From the NCBI GenBank assembly GCA_900074885.1, contig FJUW01000027.1, positions 186,001 through 250,000 on the forward strand: a stretch of 64,000 nucleotides of DNA, given 5' to 3'. This document shows positions 12,365 through 21,344 of the stretch, one piece after another. How positions within the stretch are numbered: the stretch's first letter is position 1; every line of letters begins with the position of its first letter. The notes below the pieces were generated by a model that had not been told where the DNA came from, did no database searches, and saw nothing but the letters and a program-made list of their open reading frames with translations. This stretch comes from Rhynchosporium graminicola. Lineage: Eukaryota > Ascomycota > Leotiomycetes > Helotiales > Ploettnerulaceae. A program made the translations under genes and the position numbers.

Positions 12365-14266
12365 TCAAATGAGAGCCTGCCCCTTGAACATCCCATCCTT
12401 GACCTCCGCGACAACATCCCTCCTGTCATTCTTGCCTACAAGTACAATTCCCCTGCCTCTCCTGCCCATACGTCCAGTTCGTCCAAGGCGATGGATGAAA
12501 TCAATGGTTGAATGCGGTACATCATACAAAATAACATGTCTCACAGCCAACGTATCAATCCCTCTACTCCCCAAATCGGTAGTCACCACTACCTTCGCGT
12601 TGTTCAATTTTCGCCTGACTGGCGGAGCTGCCTCCCCGAACGGTACATAGTTGGGTTGGTTGTCTGATAAAGCACCGGGATGATCTGCCTTTGGTGCATT
12701 GAGCGTCTCGGACGATGTGAATGAAGCGAGCATTTCGGATTGTCTGTGGTCGGGGGTGTCGCGAGAGAGCGCTATAGAGTCGATACCCTTCGAGACGAGG
12801 TAGTCTGATACTTCTTGTGCCTTTTCGCGCTCATTGACAAAGACGAGGATGCGCTTCACGTCAATCATGCCTTTCACGGGCCCATCGTGATCAGCAGCCG
12901 CCTTGCCAATCGACCAGATAGAGTCTGCGCAAGCGAGATTCTTGTTACCCTGGTAAGGCGCTCTCTCAACATCCACGACACCGAGTTGCACTCGGCGGGG
13001 TATAGCGTGCAGATTGGGCGTGACGAGACGTTGGATATCGGGGAAGCGTTTGCGTAGGTAGCTGTCTAGAGATCGGGGGATAGTGGCAGAGCAGAGGATG
13101 AGTTGTTTGAGAGAAGGGGTAGCCCGGTCAATAATGGCTGATGTCAAGGGAGCGAATCCGCGGTCCATGAGAGAGTCTGCTTCGTCGATTATGAGGTGTG
13201 AGACACGAGAGAGGATGTTAGGGTCTGAATCGGCGATTGAGGAGAGGAGATGGGGGGTGGATATCAGAATGTCGATTCCTTTTGGGGAGAAAAGACGATT
13301 GCGGATTACGGTTCCCGAGAAGGAAGAGGAGATTACTGCGGACCGGAACTTGATGGTGTGAGAGAGGGACTTGACGAGAGTTCCGACTTGAGTGACGAGT
13401 TCGGAGGTTGGGACGAGGATGATTGCTCGTGGTCGACCGGTTGTTGGATGGGGCATGTTCGATAAAGGAGGAGAGACCAGTGTCAAGTCGTTTTGTCGTG
13501 CTCGTTCCTCTGCCAGAGCTTTCTCATGTGCCTCGAATTCTGCATCTTCCAGTTCGGCCAGCTTAATGGCATTGATCATAGGTAGCACATAGGACAACGT
13601 CTTCCCAGACCCAGTCTCTGCAGCAATCAAGAACTCCTCCCTCACAGCATCCTTCTTCCTCTTCTTCGCCTTATCTCCCAGTAATCTCGGTATCGCGATC
13701 CTCTGTACTGGCGTGGGAACCAGACTCTCCATTCCTTGCAGTGCTTGTGTAGGTATTGCAGCCTTCACCGAGTCTAGAAGGCCAAAATGATCGAATGAGT
13801 CCGCATCAGCAGCCATCCGTGCTTTGATTCTCGTCCTCGTATTGTATGATACTGGTGCCAACGTCCTTTGCATCTTCAACGCCTTGAATCCACGATCTTT
13901 CCTGTCTTTTGAACCTCTTCCAGCCGGTCCTCGAGGAGCTTCAGCTGGCTTTGCCGCTTGTGTCATATCGAGAGATCTGCTGCCCGGTCCGCGTTCGGGT
14001 TGTCCTCGAATTCCTGCCTTGGTCAAATTCATGCCTCCAAACGGTCCATCCTGTCGCCGTCTTCCTGGTTTGCCGGGTTCATTTGTTCGACTGCCTCCTG
14101 ATCCAACAAGCCTAGCTTTCGCCAGTCCCATGCGATTCGGCCTCGCATTTTTGGACGCCTGGTATAAACTCGCGGTTTGCTGGGTGTGGCATCGTGTGGA
14201 CAGGGAAGTGACTCGGGCTGCTCTGAATGAACAGAGCAGACAGGTTGATGGCTTTGGTCGAAGCAT
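12365..14266 (-). CDS. MRH4: Mitochondrial ATP-dependent DEAD-box RNA helicase MRH4
   Basis: This is a single open frame of 633 aa. The N-terminus (MLRPKPSTCLLCSFRAAR) is basic, hydroxylated and acid-free, as in a mitochondrial presequence. A Gly/Arg-rich linker follows to about residue 130. Helicase motifs are in order: the Q-motif region near LVPTPVQ (183), I AETGSGKT (216-223), Ia PTSELVTQ (286), II DEAD (361-364), III SAT (393-395), V TTDLGSRGID (562-571) and VI HRLGRTGRMGR (592-602). All catalytic residues are present. In yeast MRH4 acts in assembly of the mitochondrial large ribosomal subunit; that role is inferred here from family. Length and the unusual order of presequence plus Arg/Gly linker match fungal MRH4. 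It is intronless, and its stop lies far from neighbours. Confidence 0.9.
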   Translation of the reverse strand: MLRPKPSTCLLCSFRAARVTSLSTRCHTQQTASLYQASKNARPNRMGLAKARLVGSGGSRTNEPGKPGRRRQDGPFGGMNLTKAGIRGQPERGPGSRSLDMTQAAKPAEAPRGPAGRGSKDRKDRGFKALKMQRTLAPVSYNTRTRIKARMAADADSFDHFGLLDSVKAAIPTQALQGMESLVPTPVQRIAIPRLLGDKAKKRKKDAVREEFLIAAETGSGKTLSYVLPMINAIKLAELEDAEFEAHEKALAEERARQNDLTLVSPPLSNMPHPTTGRPRAIILVPTSELVTQVGTLVKSLSHTIKFRSAVISSSFSGTVIRNRLFSPKGIDILISTPHLLSSIADSDPNILSRVSHLIIDEADSLMDRGFAPLTSAIIDRATPSLKQLILCSATIPRSLDSYLRKRFPDIQRLVTPNLHAIPRRVQLGVVDVERAPYQGNKNLACADSIWSIGKAAADHDGPVKGMIDVKRILVFVNEREKAQEVSDYLVSKGIDSIALSRDTPDHRQSEMLASFTSSETLNAPKADHPGALSDNQPNYVPFGEAAPPVRRKLNNAKVVVTTDLGSRGIDTLAVRHVILYDVPHSTIDFIHRLGRTGRMGRRGRGIVLVGKNDRRDVVAEVKDGMFKGQALI

Positions 14267-14567
14267 TTGGTGAAGTCGTATTACCGCATTCCGAGTATGG
14301 CTGGCATTGAACGGGGTTCAGCGGGGGGGGATATTGTCACAGCCTCAGGGTATGCCTGGGACAGGAGAGGCAGCCTTGATGCTTCAAAAAAAAAATATAT
14401 GTTATGCGGGACGGAACAACGATTCCCCGGTAGATTCTCAACGAAGTGCCTTCTCTTGGACATCTATCTGCCTGCAAGGGATTTGGGGATTTGCGAGATA
14501 GGTTTAGAGGTTTAGAACTAATTCGTAGAAGGAATGGTAGCAGGAGAAGATATCGTGTTGGAATTTC

Positions 14568-14569
14568 CT

Positions 14570-14600
<31 letters not shown>

Positions 14601-14632
14601 CTCTTTCTGTTTTCCAAAAAAAAAAAAAAAAA
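14568..14632. repeat. (TTTC)n microsatellite followed by a poly-A run
   Basis: About ten TTTC/CTTT units (14568-14607) are followed by a 17-A tract (14616-14632). The run lies between the 5' ends/3' ends of MRH4 and NIP7, in non-coding DNA. Frames reading through it are artefacts. Confidence 0.9.
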
Positions 14633-14697
14633 CATTAGTGGCAAGCAATGCAGTGTTACTCTGTATTGTAAAGAGGAGCGAACTATGCCAGGCGGGC

Positions 14698-14728
14698 GGG
14701 CGGTCGGGCGTGCGTGCGTGCGTAGGTG
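14698..14728. repeat. (GGGC)n / (GTGC)n short tandem run
   Basis: GGGCGGGCGG is followed by CGTGCGTGCGTGCG. This is a GC-rich simple repeat in the MRH4-NIP7 gap. Confidence 0.7.
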
Positions 14729-14854
14729 AGACCAAGTGAAGCTCTCACCACATCCCACATCAACACCCACCCTTCCTCTCTCTCCAGCAAGAGACACACT
14801 CAACACACGATCCTTGCTCTCCTTGATATTTGACACCGAAACGCCCTCCATACA

Positions 14855-14950
14855 CATCTCCATCTCCATCTCCATTTCCATTTCCATTCGCAACGCCAGC
14901 AATGCCAGACAGATCAATTGCATTCCCATTCCCATTCCATTCCCTTCCCT
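14855..14950. repeat. Hexamer repeats CATCTC/CATTTC and CATTCC
   Basis: Two neighbouring imperfect 6-bp repeat arrays (about 14855-14888 and 14921-14950) lie just downstream of the NIP7 stop codon. They would fall in its 3' UTR. Confidence 0.85.
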
Positions 14951-14973
14951 TCCCCCAAGACCGACAACCTTCC

Positions 14974-15604
14974 TCAGCTCGTCGCAAACAGACTATCCTC
15001 ATCTCTCAGGTACTCGCCGCAATCCGCTTGCCTGAAGCACGTAATGCCCGTGGGATCCAATCTCCTCGCCTCCTGCGTACTCCTCGCCGTGACCCCAAAG
15101 CCCAAGGGCGTATCGTTCATCGAGTAGACTATCACCCCCTGATGCTCCGGGCAATCCTCTGACCATCTCCCCACATGCGCCTTGACGATGTGACCTCCGT
15201 ACAGGAACGGCATCTCTCCGTTGGCCTTCACCCAGACCTTGTATCGTGCGTGTTCGGCGAGGATGGGCAGGGCGGTGATGTGAAGTCTGAATTTCCCCGT
15301 CTTGGTAAATTTGCCTAGGCAGGTTCCGAGGGAGAGGAGCTTGTCGCGGGACACGGAGATGGCGAGGTTGGCGAGGGAGAGACGGACGTAGTAGCATCTT
15401 GACTATACTACGATCAGTATACACACAGTATATCCTCATGCGCATTCCAAGGACACAAGGACATACCTGGTGAAGACGGAAGACGAATCGGTCTGCATTT
15501 GGGCCATTGTCCAGCGGCGCGATCAGGTTCTTGAGAGAGCTTCCAGTATAATTCGCCAACTTCGCAAAGAGAGTTTGCGTCTCGGTTTCTGTGAGAGGGC
15601 GCAT
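14974..15604 (-). CDS. NIP7: 60S ribosome subunit biogenesis protein NIP7
   Basis: Two exons, 15604-15467 and 15402-14974, are joined across a 64-nt intron (GTATGT...TATAG), giving 188 aa. The start MRPLTETETQTLFAKLANY and the segment NGPNADRFVFRLHQ are the conserved NIP7 N-terminal domain. The C-terminal half is the PUA RNA-binding domain (KVWVKANGEMPFLYGGHIVK, then GFGVTARSTQEARRLDP and ITCFRQADCGEYLRDE). The length agrees with fungal orthologues of about 180-190 aa. NIP7 is a nucleolar factor for pre-60S maturation and 27S pre-rRNA processing (family knowledge). It is divergently transcribed from NOC3, another 60S assembly factor, which supports shared control. Confidence 0.95.
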
Positions 15605-15858
15605 CGTGAATATATTGTATTGTATTTGCTTTGGGGTGATGCGACGGGAGGTGGTGTGGTTTGTGCTGAGATGCGTCTGGATGCTCAAGTCCAGCTGGGA
15701 ATTTTTGAAGCTGTCAGGAACTTCTTGTGGTCTCGGGCGTGGATGTTTTTCCGCTCCGATGAATTTTCCCTGGAGCGGCCCGCATCTTCACAAAATTTCC
15801 CATCACCGCGGTTGAGGCCCGGTCTGTGAACCTCACAACACCAACATATCACCACAAT
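15605..15858. promoter_or_regulatory. Bidirectional NIP7/NOC3 promoter
   Basis: Only about 250 bp separate the two divergent start codons. The interval holds GAATTTTTG (15699-15707, reverse CAAAAATTC), which resembles the rRNA-processing element RRPE (AAAAATTT core). It also holds CCGATGAATT (15756-15765), close to the PAC element (GCGATGAG core). Both motif classes are known upstream of ribosome-biogenesis genes in yeasts. The matches are partial and were found by eye. Confidence 0.45.
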
Positions 15859-17904
15859 ATGGCCAGAATACCGGCAGTCAAGAGGCGCAAGCTGACCCCC
15901 CCCCCGACGGACGGCGAAGATTCCTCCCCTTCCACACTCGATAATGTCTCCGAGACCAGCGCATTCTTCAAGCAAGCTTCCAGCTGGAATCTAGAGCAGG
16001 ATTACGAGTCGAGACCGCGCAAAGGGAAGAAGAAGGACCAGGAAAGCACACGACTCCCTATCAAAACATCCGATGGACAGATTCAAGAGCTCGAGGTCGC
16101 CGAGGAGGTCAAAGATGCAGCCAGCGACATGGAATGGCTAGGTGCAGAGGAATCGGCGGAAGAAGAGGTCGTGGAGAAGAAACCCAAAGTCCCAATGCGC
16201 CAGCAGATACTAGAAGCACAGGAAGAGATGGCGAGGATAGCATTGATGGTCACCCAAGAGGATCCCGAGGAACATGTCGGTGCGTTCAAGGCTTTGGCGC
16301 AATTTGGACAGAGCCATAATTCGACGATCAAGAAGCTGGCTTTGAGGGTACAATTGGCAGTTTACAAAGATGTTATTCCTGGATACAGGATACGACCATT
16401 GTCAGAGGAGGATATGGAGACCAAGGTTTCGAAAGAGGTGCGGAAGCTGAGGGCCTACGAACAGGCACTCGTCGGTGGATATCAAGGATACATTCGGGAA
16501 CTGTCGAAATTATCGCTGTCTGGAAGGTCGGGGAAGTCTGGGAAGTCTGATGGCGTGAAGGATGGGGGATTGAGCTTGACCAGTGTGGCCATCTCGTGTG
16601 CTTGCACACTGCTGATTGAGGTTCCCCATTTCAATTTCCGTGGTGACTTGCTGAAGATTCTGGTTAAGAAGCTCAGTACGAGGGTGATGGATGAGGATTT
16701 CGTAAAGTGTAGGACGACAATCGAGACGCTCTTCAAGAATGACGAAGATGGAACGCCTTCTCTGGATGCAGTGGCTATCTTGACGAGGATGATGAAGGAG
16801 AGGTCGTACCGAGTGGACGAGAGTGTACTCAATACTTTCCTGCATCTCCGTCTGTTGACGGAATTCTCATGGAGGGCATCGACGAATCACATCGACAAAC
16901 CAGATAATAAATTTGAGCGGAAGATCAAGGAGAAGCGGGTATTCCGTACAAAAAAGGAGAGGAAGATGATGAAGGAACGCAAGGCAGTTGACAAGGAAAT
17001 GGAGCAAGCAGATGCGACAGTCAGCCACGAGGATCGAGATCGTATGCAATCAGAGACCTTGAAACAAGTTTTCGTCACATACCTACGAATTCTGAAGCTG
17101 CGATCTCCTCATTTGATGGGTGCTGTGTTAGAAGGATTGGCACGATATGCACATCTCATCAACCAGGATTTATTCGGTGACCTCCTGGAAGCTTTAAAGG
17201 ATTTGATCGGCCATGCAGAGACAGGTGATGATGTCGAGGAAGACCCAGAAGATATCGAGACCGAGCGCAACCTCACGCGCGAAGCACTCCTCTGCATCAT
17301 CACCGCATTCGCTTTACTCGAAGGACAAGATGCTGCGAAAGCTCAGGCATCGTTGAGTTTAGATCTCAGCTTCTTCATCACACATCTCTATCGCACACTG
17401 CACGCCCTCTCCCTGAATCCCGACATCGAGTTGAGCGCCAAATCTTTACATCTGCCTGATCCGAACATGCCGACCTGGACCCAGACCCACCTCACAGACA
17501 GCAAGAACAAAGTCAACGTGCAAACAACCACCGTCCTGCTCCTGCGCTCCCTCTCCTCGATTCTCACACCCGCTCTCGCAGCACGTGCCGTGCCACCCCT
17601 CCGCATCGCAGCTTTCACCAAGCAGCTCGCCACAATCTCCCTTCATCTGCCCGAGAAATCCTGCATCGCAATGACGACGTTCTTGGGCAAGCTCACGAAA
17701 GTGCAGGAGAAGAAGGTGGCATCGTTATGGAACACGGAAGAGAGGAGGGGCGATGGGGTCTTCGATCCGTTGACGGGTGAAGTGGAAGGTAGTAATCCGT
17801 ACGCGGCTACGATCTGGGAGGGGGAGTTATTGAGGAAGCATTTCTCGCCGAGTGTGAGGGAGGGGGTGAAGGTTATGGAGAAGAATGTTATAGGCTTGAA
17901 ATAG
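15859..17904 (+). CDS. NOC3: Nucleolar complex-associated protein 3 (NOC3)
   Basis: This is a single open frame. I place the start at the Met of MARIPAVKRRKL (15859, 681 aa) rather than the in-frame ATG 33 bases upstream, because NOC3 proteins begin with this basic motif. The N-terminal 100 residues are charged, followed by the NOC3p domain (about 113-200, from MRQQILEAQEEMARIALM to VIPGYRIRPL). Middle helical repeats follow, with a basic patch KKERKMMKERKAVDKEM, then a CBF/Mak21-type C-terminal domain (about 480-660). NOC3 pairs with NOC2 in pre-60S export and also has a reported role in replication-complex loading in yeast. The poly-Pro run TPPPTD near residue 15 arises from a C-rich tract (15896-15904). 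Confidence 0.93.
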   Translation: MARIPAVKRRKLTPPPTDGEDSSPSTLDNVSETSAFFKQASSWNLEQDYESRPRKGKKKDQESTRLPIKTSDGQIQELEVAEEVKDAASDMEWLGAEESAEEEVVEKKPKVPMRQQILEAQEEMARIALMVTQEDPEEHVGAFKALAQFGQSHNSTIKKLALRVQLAVYKDVIPGYRIRPLSEEDMETKVSKEVRKLRAYEQALVGGYQGYIRELSKLSLSGRSGKSGKSDGVKDGGLSLTSVAISCACTLLIEVPHFNFRGDLLKILVKKLSTRVMDEDFVKCRTTIETLFKNDEDGTPSLDAVAILTRMMKERSYRVDESVLNTFLHLRLLTEFSWRASTNHIDKPDNKFERKIKEKRVFRTKKERKMMKERKAVDKEMEQADATVSHEDRDRMQSETLKQVFVTYLRILKLRSPHLMGAVLEGLARYAHLINQDLFGDLLEALKDLIGHAETGDDVEEDPEDIETERNLTREALLCIITAFALLEGQDAAKAQASLSLDLSFFITHLYRTLHALSLNPDIELSAKSLHLPDPNMPTWTQTHLTDSKNKVNVQTTTVLLLRSLSSILTPALAARAVPPLRIAAFTKQLATISLHLPEKSCIAMTTFLGKLTKVQEKKVASLWNTEERRGDGVFDPLTGEVEGSNPYAATIWEGELLRKHFSPSVREGVKVMEKNVIGLK

Positions 17905-18747
17905 ATTGATGAGACGATCTTCCCCCCGGAAAATATAGCATGTATACTTTGCGAACTTGAGCGAATGATTTAAAGTCTGGGTCTGGTCATAATTACGCTC
18001 GCTACATCAGTATTTCCTCGGGAGTTTGTCAGTGTGCTGTGCTTTCTCTCCACCACCACCACCACCACTTTCGAAAGGGAAAATTTGTCAACTCTGCACT
18101 CTGTTTCAGAACCTCCTCCAAGGCCTCCAAGGGGGGGATCAATCCTGCCGTTCTGCTGGCAAACCATCGGACGATTATCCCACGCTTCCAATCCCAACTC
18201 AACGAGCCTGATACTCTCTCTGAATGTCGGCATCGCATCCTTGTCCCTCCTTTATCACCTACCGTCTTCACTCACTTTCTTTCTCACTTTACCTAACTAG
18301 CCTCCCCCTGGTTTCGACACTAGACGAAGTCGTTGACCTTATAGTAGTATCAAGAATTCCAATATACCGATCCGTAGGCTCGTCCTATCATCGTATCATC
18401 GTATCATCGCAATCATCACCCCCTGAGGATCCATCACCGACCTAGCCATCCGAAGTGCATCCGTCTATAAACATCTTCCATTCTCCTCCCTAAAACCGTC
18501 TCCTTGCCAGTGAAAACACGACAATAGCCCGTCTATAGACTCTACGTTCATAATCTTAGGAGTAAGATAAAACAAGATAACGATAAGCTTCCGATATAGT
18601 CCGATCTAACAAACATCCATCTATTTTTCCTTCTCTTGCTACGATCAATATAATTAAGTGTATCCTAAGAATACCTATTATGAAATAAATCACTAATATA
18701 GGATCTCGTCTCTTGGACTTCCGTCGTACATTAGGTATTAAAAAGGA

Positions 18748-18778
<31 letters not shown>

Positions 18779-19474
18779 GAAGAGAGAGCACAGTACAAAG
18801 AGTAGCACTTCTCCCACCATTTTTGATTATCCGCAATGTCAACTACCTAAACCACCCCCCCATAAGTATATTCATCTCCCAGCCCACCTCGAAATCAATC
18901 CCCGCACTCCTATCGCTTCGGGGGTGGGGGACTCATTCCATTCTCTCTACACAAAGCGATAGTGGAAGGATTCGGTATCGTGTTATGTTATGCAATGAAC
19001 TACATGCAGTAGGGGGTATTCCCACGGTGAAAACACTCCACTCCTCACGATGTTTTTGGAGATGGGCAAATCGGGCTTCTGGTACTGACTGACGGGTGAG
19101 ATTGGGATTCGGCGTGCGGTTTACTGGTCGTGGCTGGCTGTTCTTTCGGAGTATGATCCGAGGGGTGTCGGGATGCTGTTGCCATCGGATATGCTGATCA
19201 ACTATGTAGTCGTCGGAGATTCGCCGATTGCGGGAATTCATGTTGGTTGGGAGTTGAAATGGGTAGAGGCTCGCGTGACATTGTCAATGTCACAGTATTC
19301 ATAGCAAGAGCGGCGCACCACGGTCCCGACGAGCACCTGTAACAAATGACTCGGCAAATGACATTGGAAGAAGATGATACTACATCTAGCATAAGTACTC
19401 CATTTTTCCGGGTATATCGATTCGATCTCCTTTCTCCCTCCCTATGTGAATTCATCCTTCTTTCCTCATCTTCC
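17905..19474. other. Intergenic between convergent NOC3 and GCS genes
   Basis: No supported gene. The stretch contains a (CCA)n run at about 18050-18069 and a (GA)n run at about 18749-18781. Stop-poor frames here follow C/T-rich low-complexity DNA and look spurious. Confidence 0.6.
18749..18781. repeat. (GA)n microsatellite
   Basis: A GAGAGA... run with one CA interruption, in non-coding sequence. Confidence 0.85.
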
Positions 19475-20946
19475 TCAATTCTTCCTCCTCTCCTCCATCT
19501 TGATCTCCTTGACCCTCATATCCAAACCAACTCTGAACGCCTTGCCCCTCCACAGAACAGTCGTTCCTCCATAACAAGCCCAGAGCCAGATTGGAAGGGC
19601 CAGAAGTTCTCTCCCTAGCCATGCAAAGAGCCATTCCCCAAAACTTCTCCTCCTTCCCTTCTTCGGCGGCATCGCAAATGAAGGCGTGTTTTCGTCGAGT
19701 TCAACTGAGGTGCAGGAGTGTAATCTTGCGTAAACCAGGTAATCGACACTCATCCACGCCAGCACGGACGCAAGCCATATTACCCAGAATGAAGTCCACG
19801 TGTGTGGGATTCCAGCGAAGTAAGGAAGGGTGGTGACGGCGAAAGCGCCGTATGCAGAGCAGAGCAGAGGTTCGACTCCAGGCTCGACGAAGGTAGCTAA
19901 GGTGACAGTCCACTTCCTGACGCGCAGCCATCGTACCCTCCTCCCTATGTATTCTCTCACCGGTATCCCAGCCATGGGTTGGATGGCGAGATCCCCGAAC
20001 ACCAATCCATGCTTGTGAAATTTCTCCCCGGCGATCTCGTCCTGAACCTGTTTCCGCCAGATTAAGTCTCCAATCAGGTGGTCCTCGCAGATGTTCTCGG
20101 AGAAGTAGTCGATGCCAGGTGCGAAAATGGGGGAGCAGGACGTCAGGTCATCGAGATGCGAGCGCCGGAACATGTTGGATTTACCGACGATGCATGGAGC
20201 GACGGCGATCGTATTGATCGCCGTGTAAAACTTCGCGTGAGAGGTAGCCATGAACATCTCTTCGAAGCGTCCTCCGTGGCTTCGTGATGTTTTGTTCAAG
20301 GACTTTTCCCCCTGACCTTGCAGGCTTCGAGCCTCTTCTCGACCGCCTCCGCTTGCTCCTACATTGTCTACGACGAGTGGAAGTTGATGCACGAATTTAT
20401 ATGGTCTTCCTCTTTTCCCGCCCTCTTGGTAGCCGCATAGCTTATCAACCATCCGTCCAGCGACGCCTTTTCCCACCCAGACATTAGAGTCCAGCACCCA
20501 GACCAGATCTCCCTTCACTTCCCTATACGCACGGCTCATGTTCCGTATCTTAGGATTGGGGCCCAGGTTCAGCCTCTCTCCTCCATGGCCGCTTAATTTC
20601 GGATCTTCCTCCTCGATGAAGATCTTCGCGTCGAAGTGTGGGAAATTTGCCAGCAGGCGCTTGAGAACAGGGAACGCCGGGTCGCGCATGGAAGCTACGC
20701 AGAAGTAGATGGTAAGCTTTTGCAGAGGGTATGTTTGGTGAAATGTTGCGGCGAGACATTCGTAGAGTTGTGGTTCGAGGCCCTTGACAGGGCGGATTAT
20801 CGTGACATGTGGGACGTGTTCGAGTTGAAGAGCCGGAGATGTGGCAGGTTTGGGCTTCGAGGAGTAGTTGCGGTAGCTGCGATTGTGTGAGCGTGTGAGA
20901 GGCTATTGTATGATTATACATATACATATACATATGTAAATATGTA

Positions 20947-20981
<35 letters not shown>

Positions 20982-21161
20982 CCAGATGTAGAGTGGAGAG
21001 AAGGGTAGCGAGGAGGATACTAACAGCTGGGCAAATCCAACTGCTTGCAAAAAAGTGACGAAGAAGTACCAGATCGCGCAAGCTAGACAGACAGCAAATA
21101 GTAGAAGGGAGATCTCGTAGTCTTGACCTCCATCTCCACGGGTTTGGAGAGTAGATGACAT
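19475..21161 (-). CDS. Ceramide glucosyltransferase (glucosylceramide synthase, GT21)
   Basis: Two exons, 21161-21025 and 20876-19475, are separated by a 148-nt intron (GTTAGT...CGCAG), giving about 512 aa. The join restores GFAQLYRNYSSKPKP in frame. An N-terminal membrane helix (about 17-42, LLLFAVCLACAIWYFFVTF) anchors it, followed by HVTIIRPVKGLEPQLYECL, the GT21 entry motif. Active-site landmarks of the D,D,D,(Q/R)xxRW set are visible: DPKLSG, VLDSNVWV (Asp about 175), ENICEDHLIGDLIW (Asp about 311) and RRVRW (about 358-362). Several hydrophobic C-terminal segments follow. The enzyme transfers glucose from UDP-glucose to ceramide at the Golgi, making fungal glucosylceramide. A Gly/Ser/Gln-rich insert (about 219-240) interrupts the catalytic domain, as is usual in filamentous fungi. 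Confidence 0.92.
20913..20982. repeat. (TA)n/(CATA)n microsatellite inside the GCS intron
   Basis: TATACATATACATA units are followed by long TATATA runs. They occupy about half of the single intron of the ceramide glucosyltransferase gene. Confidence 0.9.
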
Positions 21162-21344
21162 GTTTGCTTCTCCAACCCCCCCAGCGCCCGATGCAGCGCT
21201 CCCTGTGTGTAATTGGTTGGAAGAAGCGATCAGCGGGTGAATGTCAATAGATGATATGCGAGACGCCTCGGTACGGAAGAATGTTGCGCCGAGATAGCAC
21301 GTTGGTTCTAGCGGAGCTGTACCGATCCGCGATTGAGACTGCAA

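Noticed and set aside
14504..14935. Frames reading through TTTC, poly-A and CAT repeats
   Set aside because: Repetitive peptides come from microsatellites, not genes.
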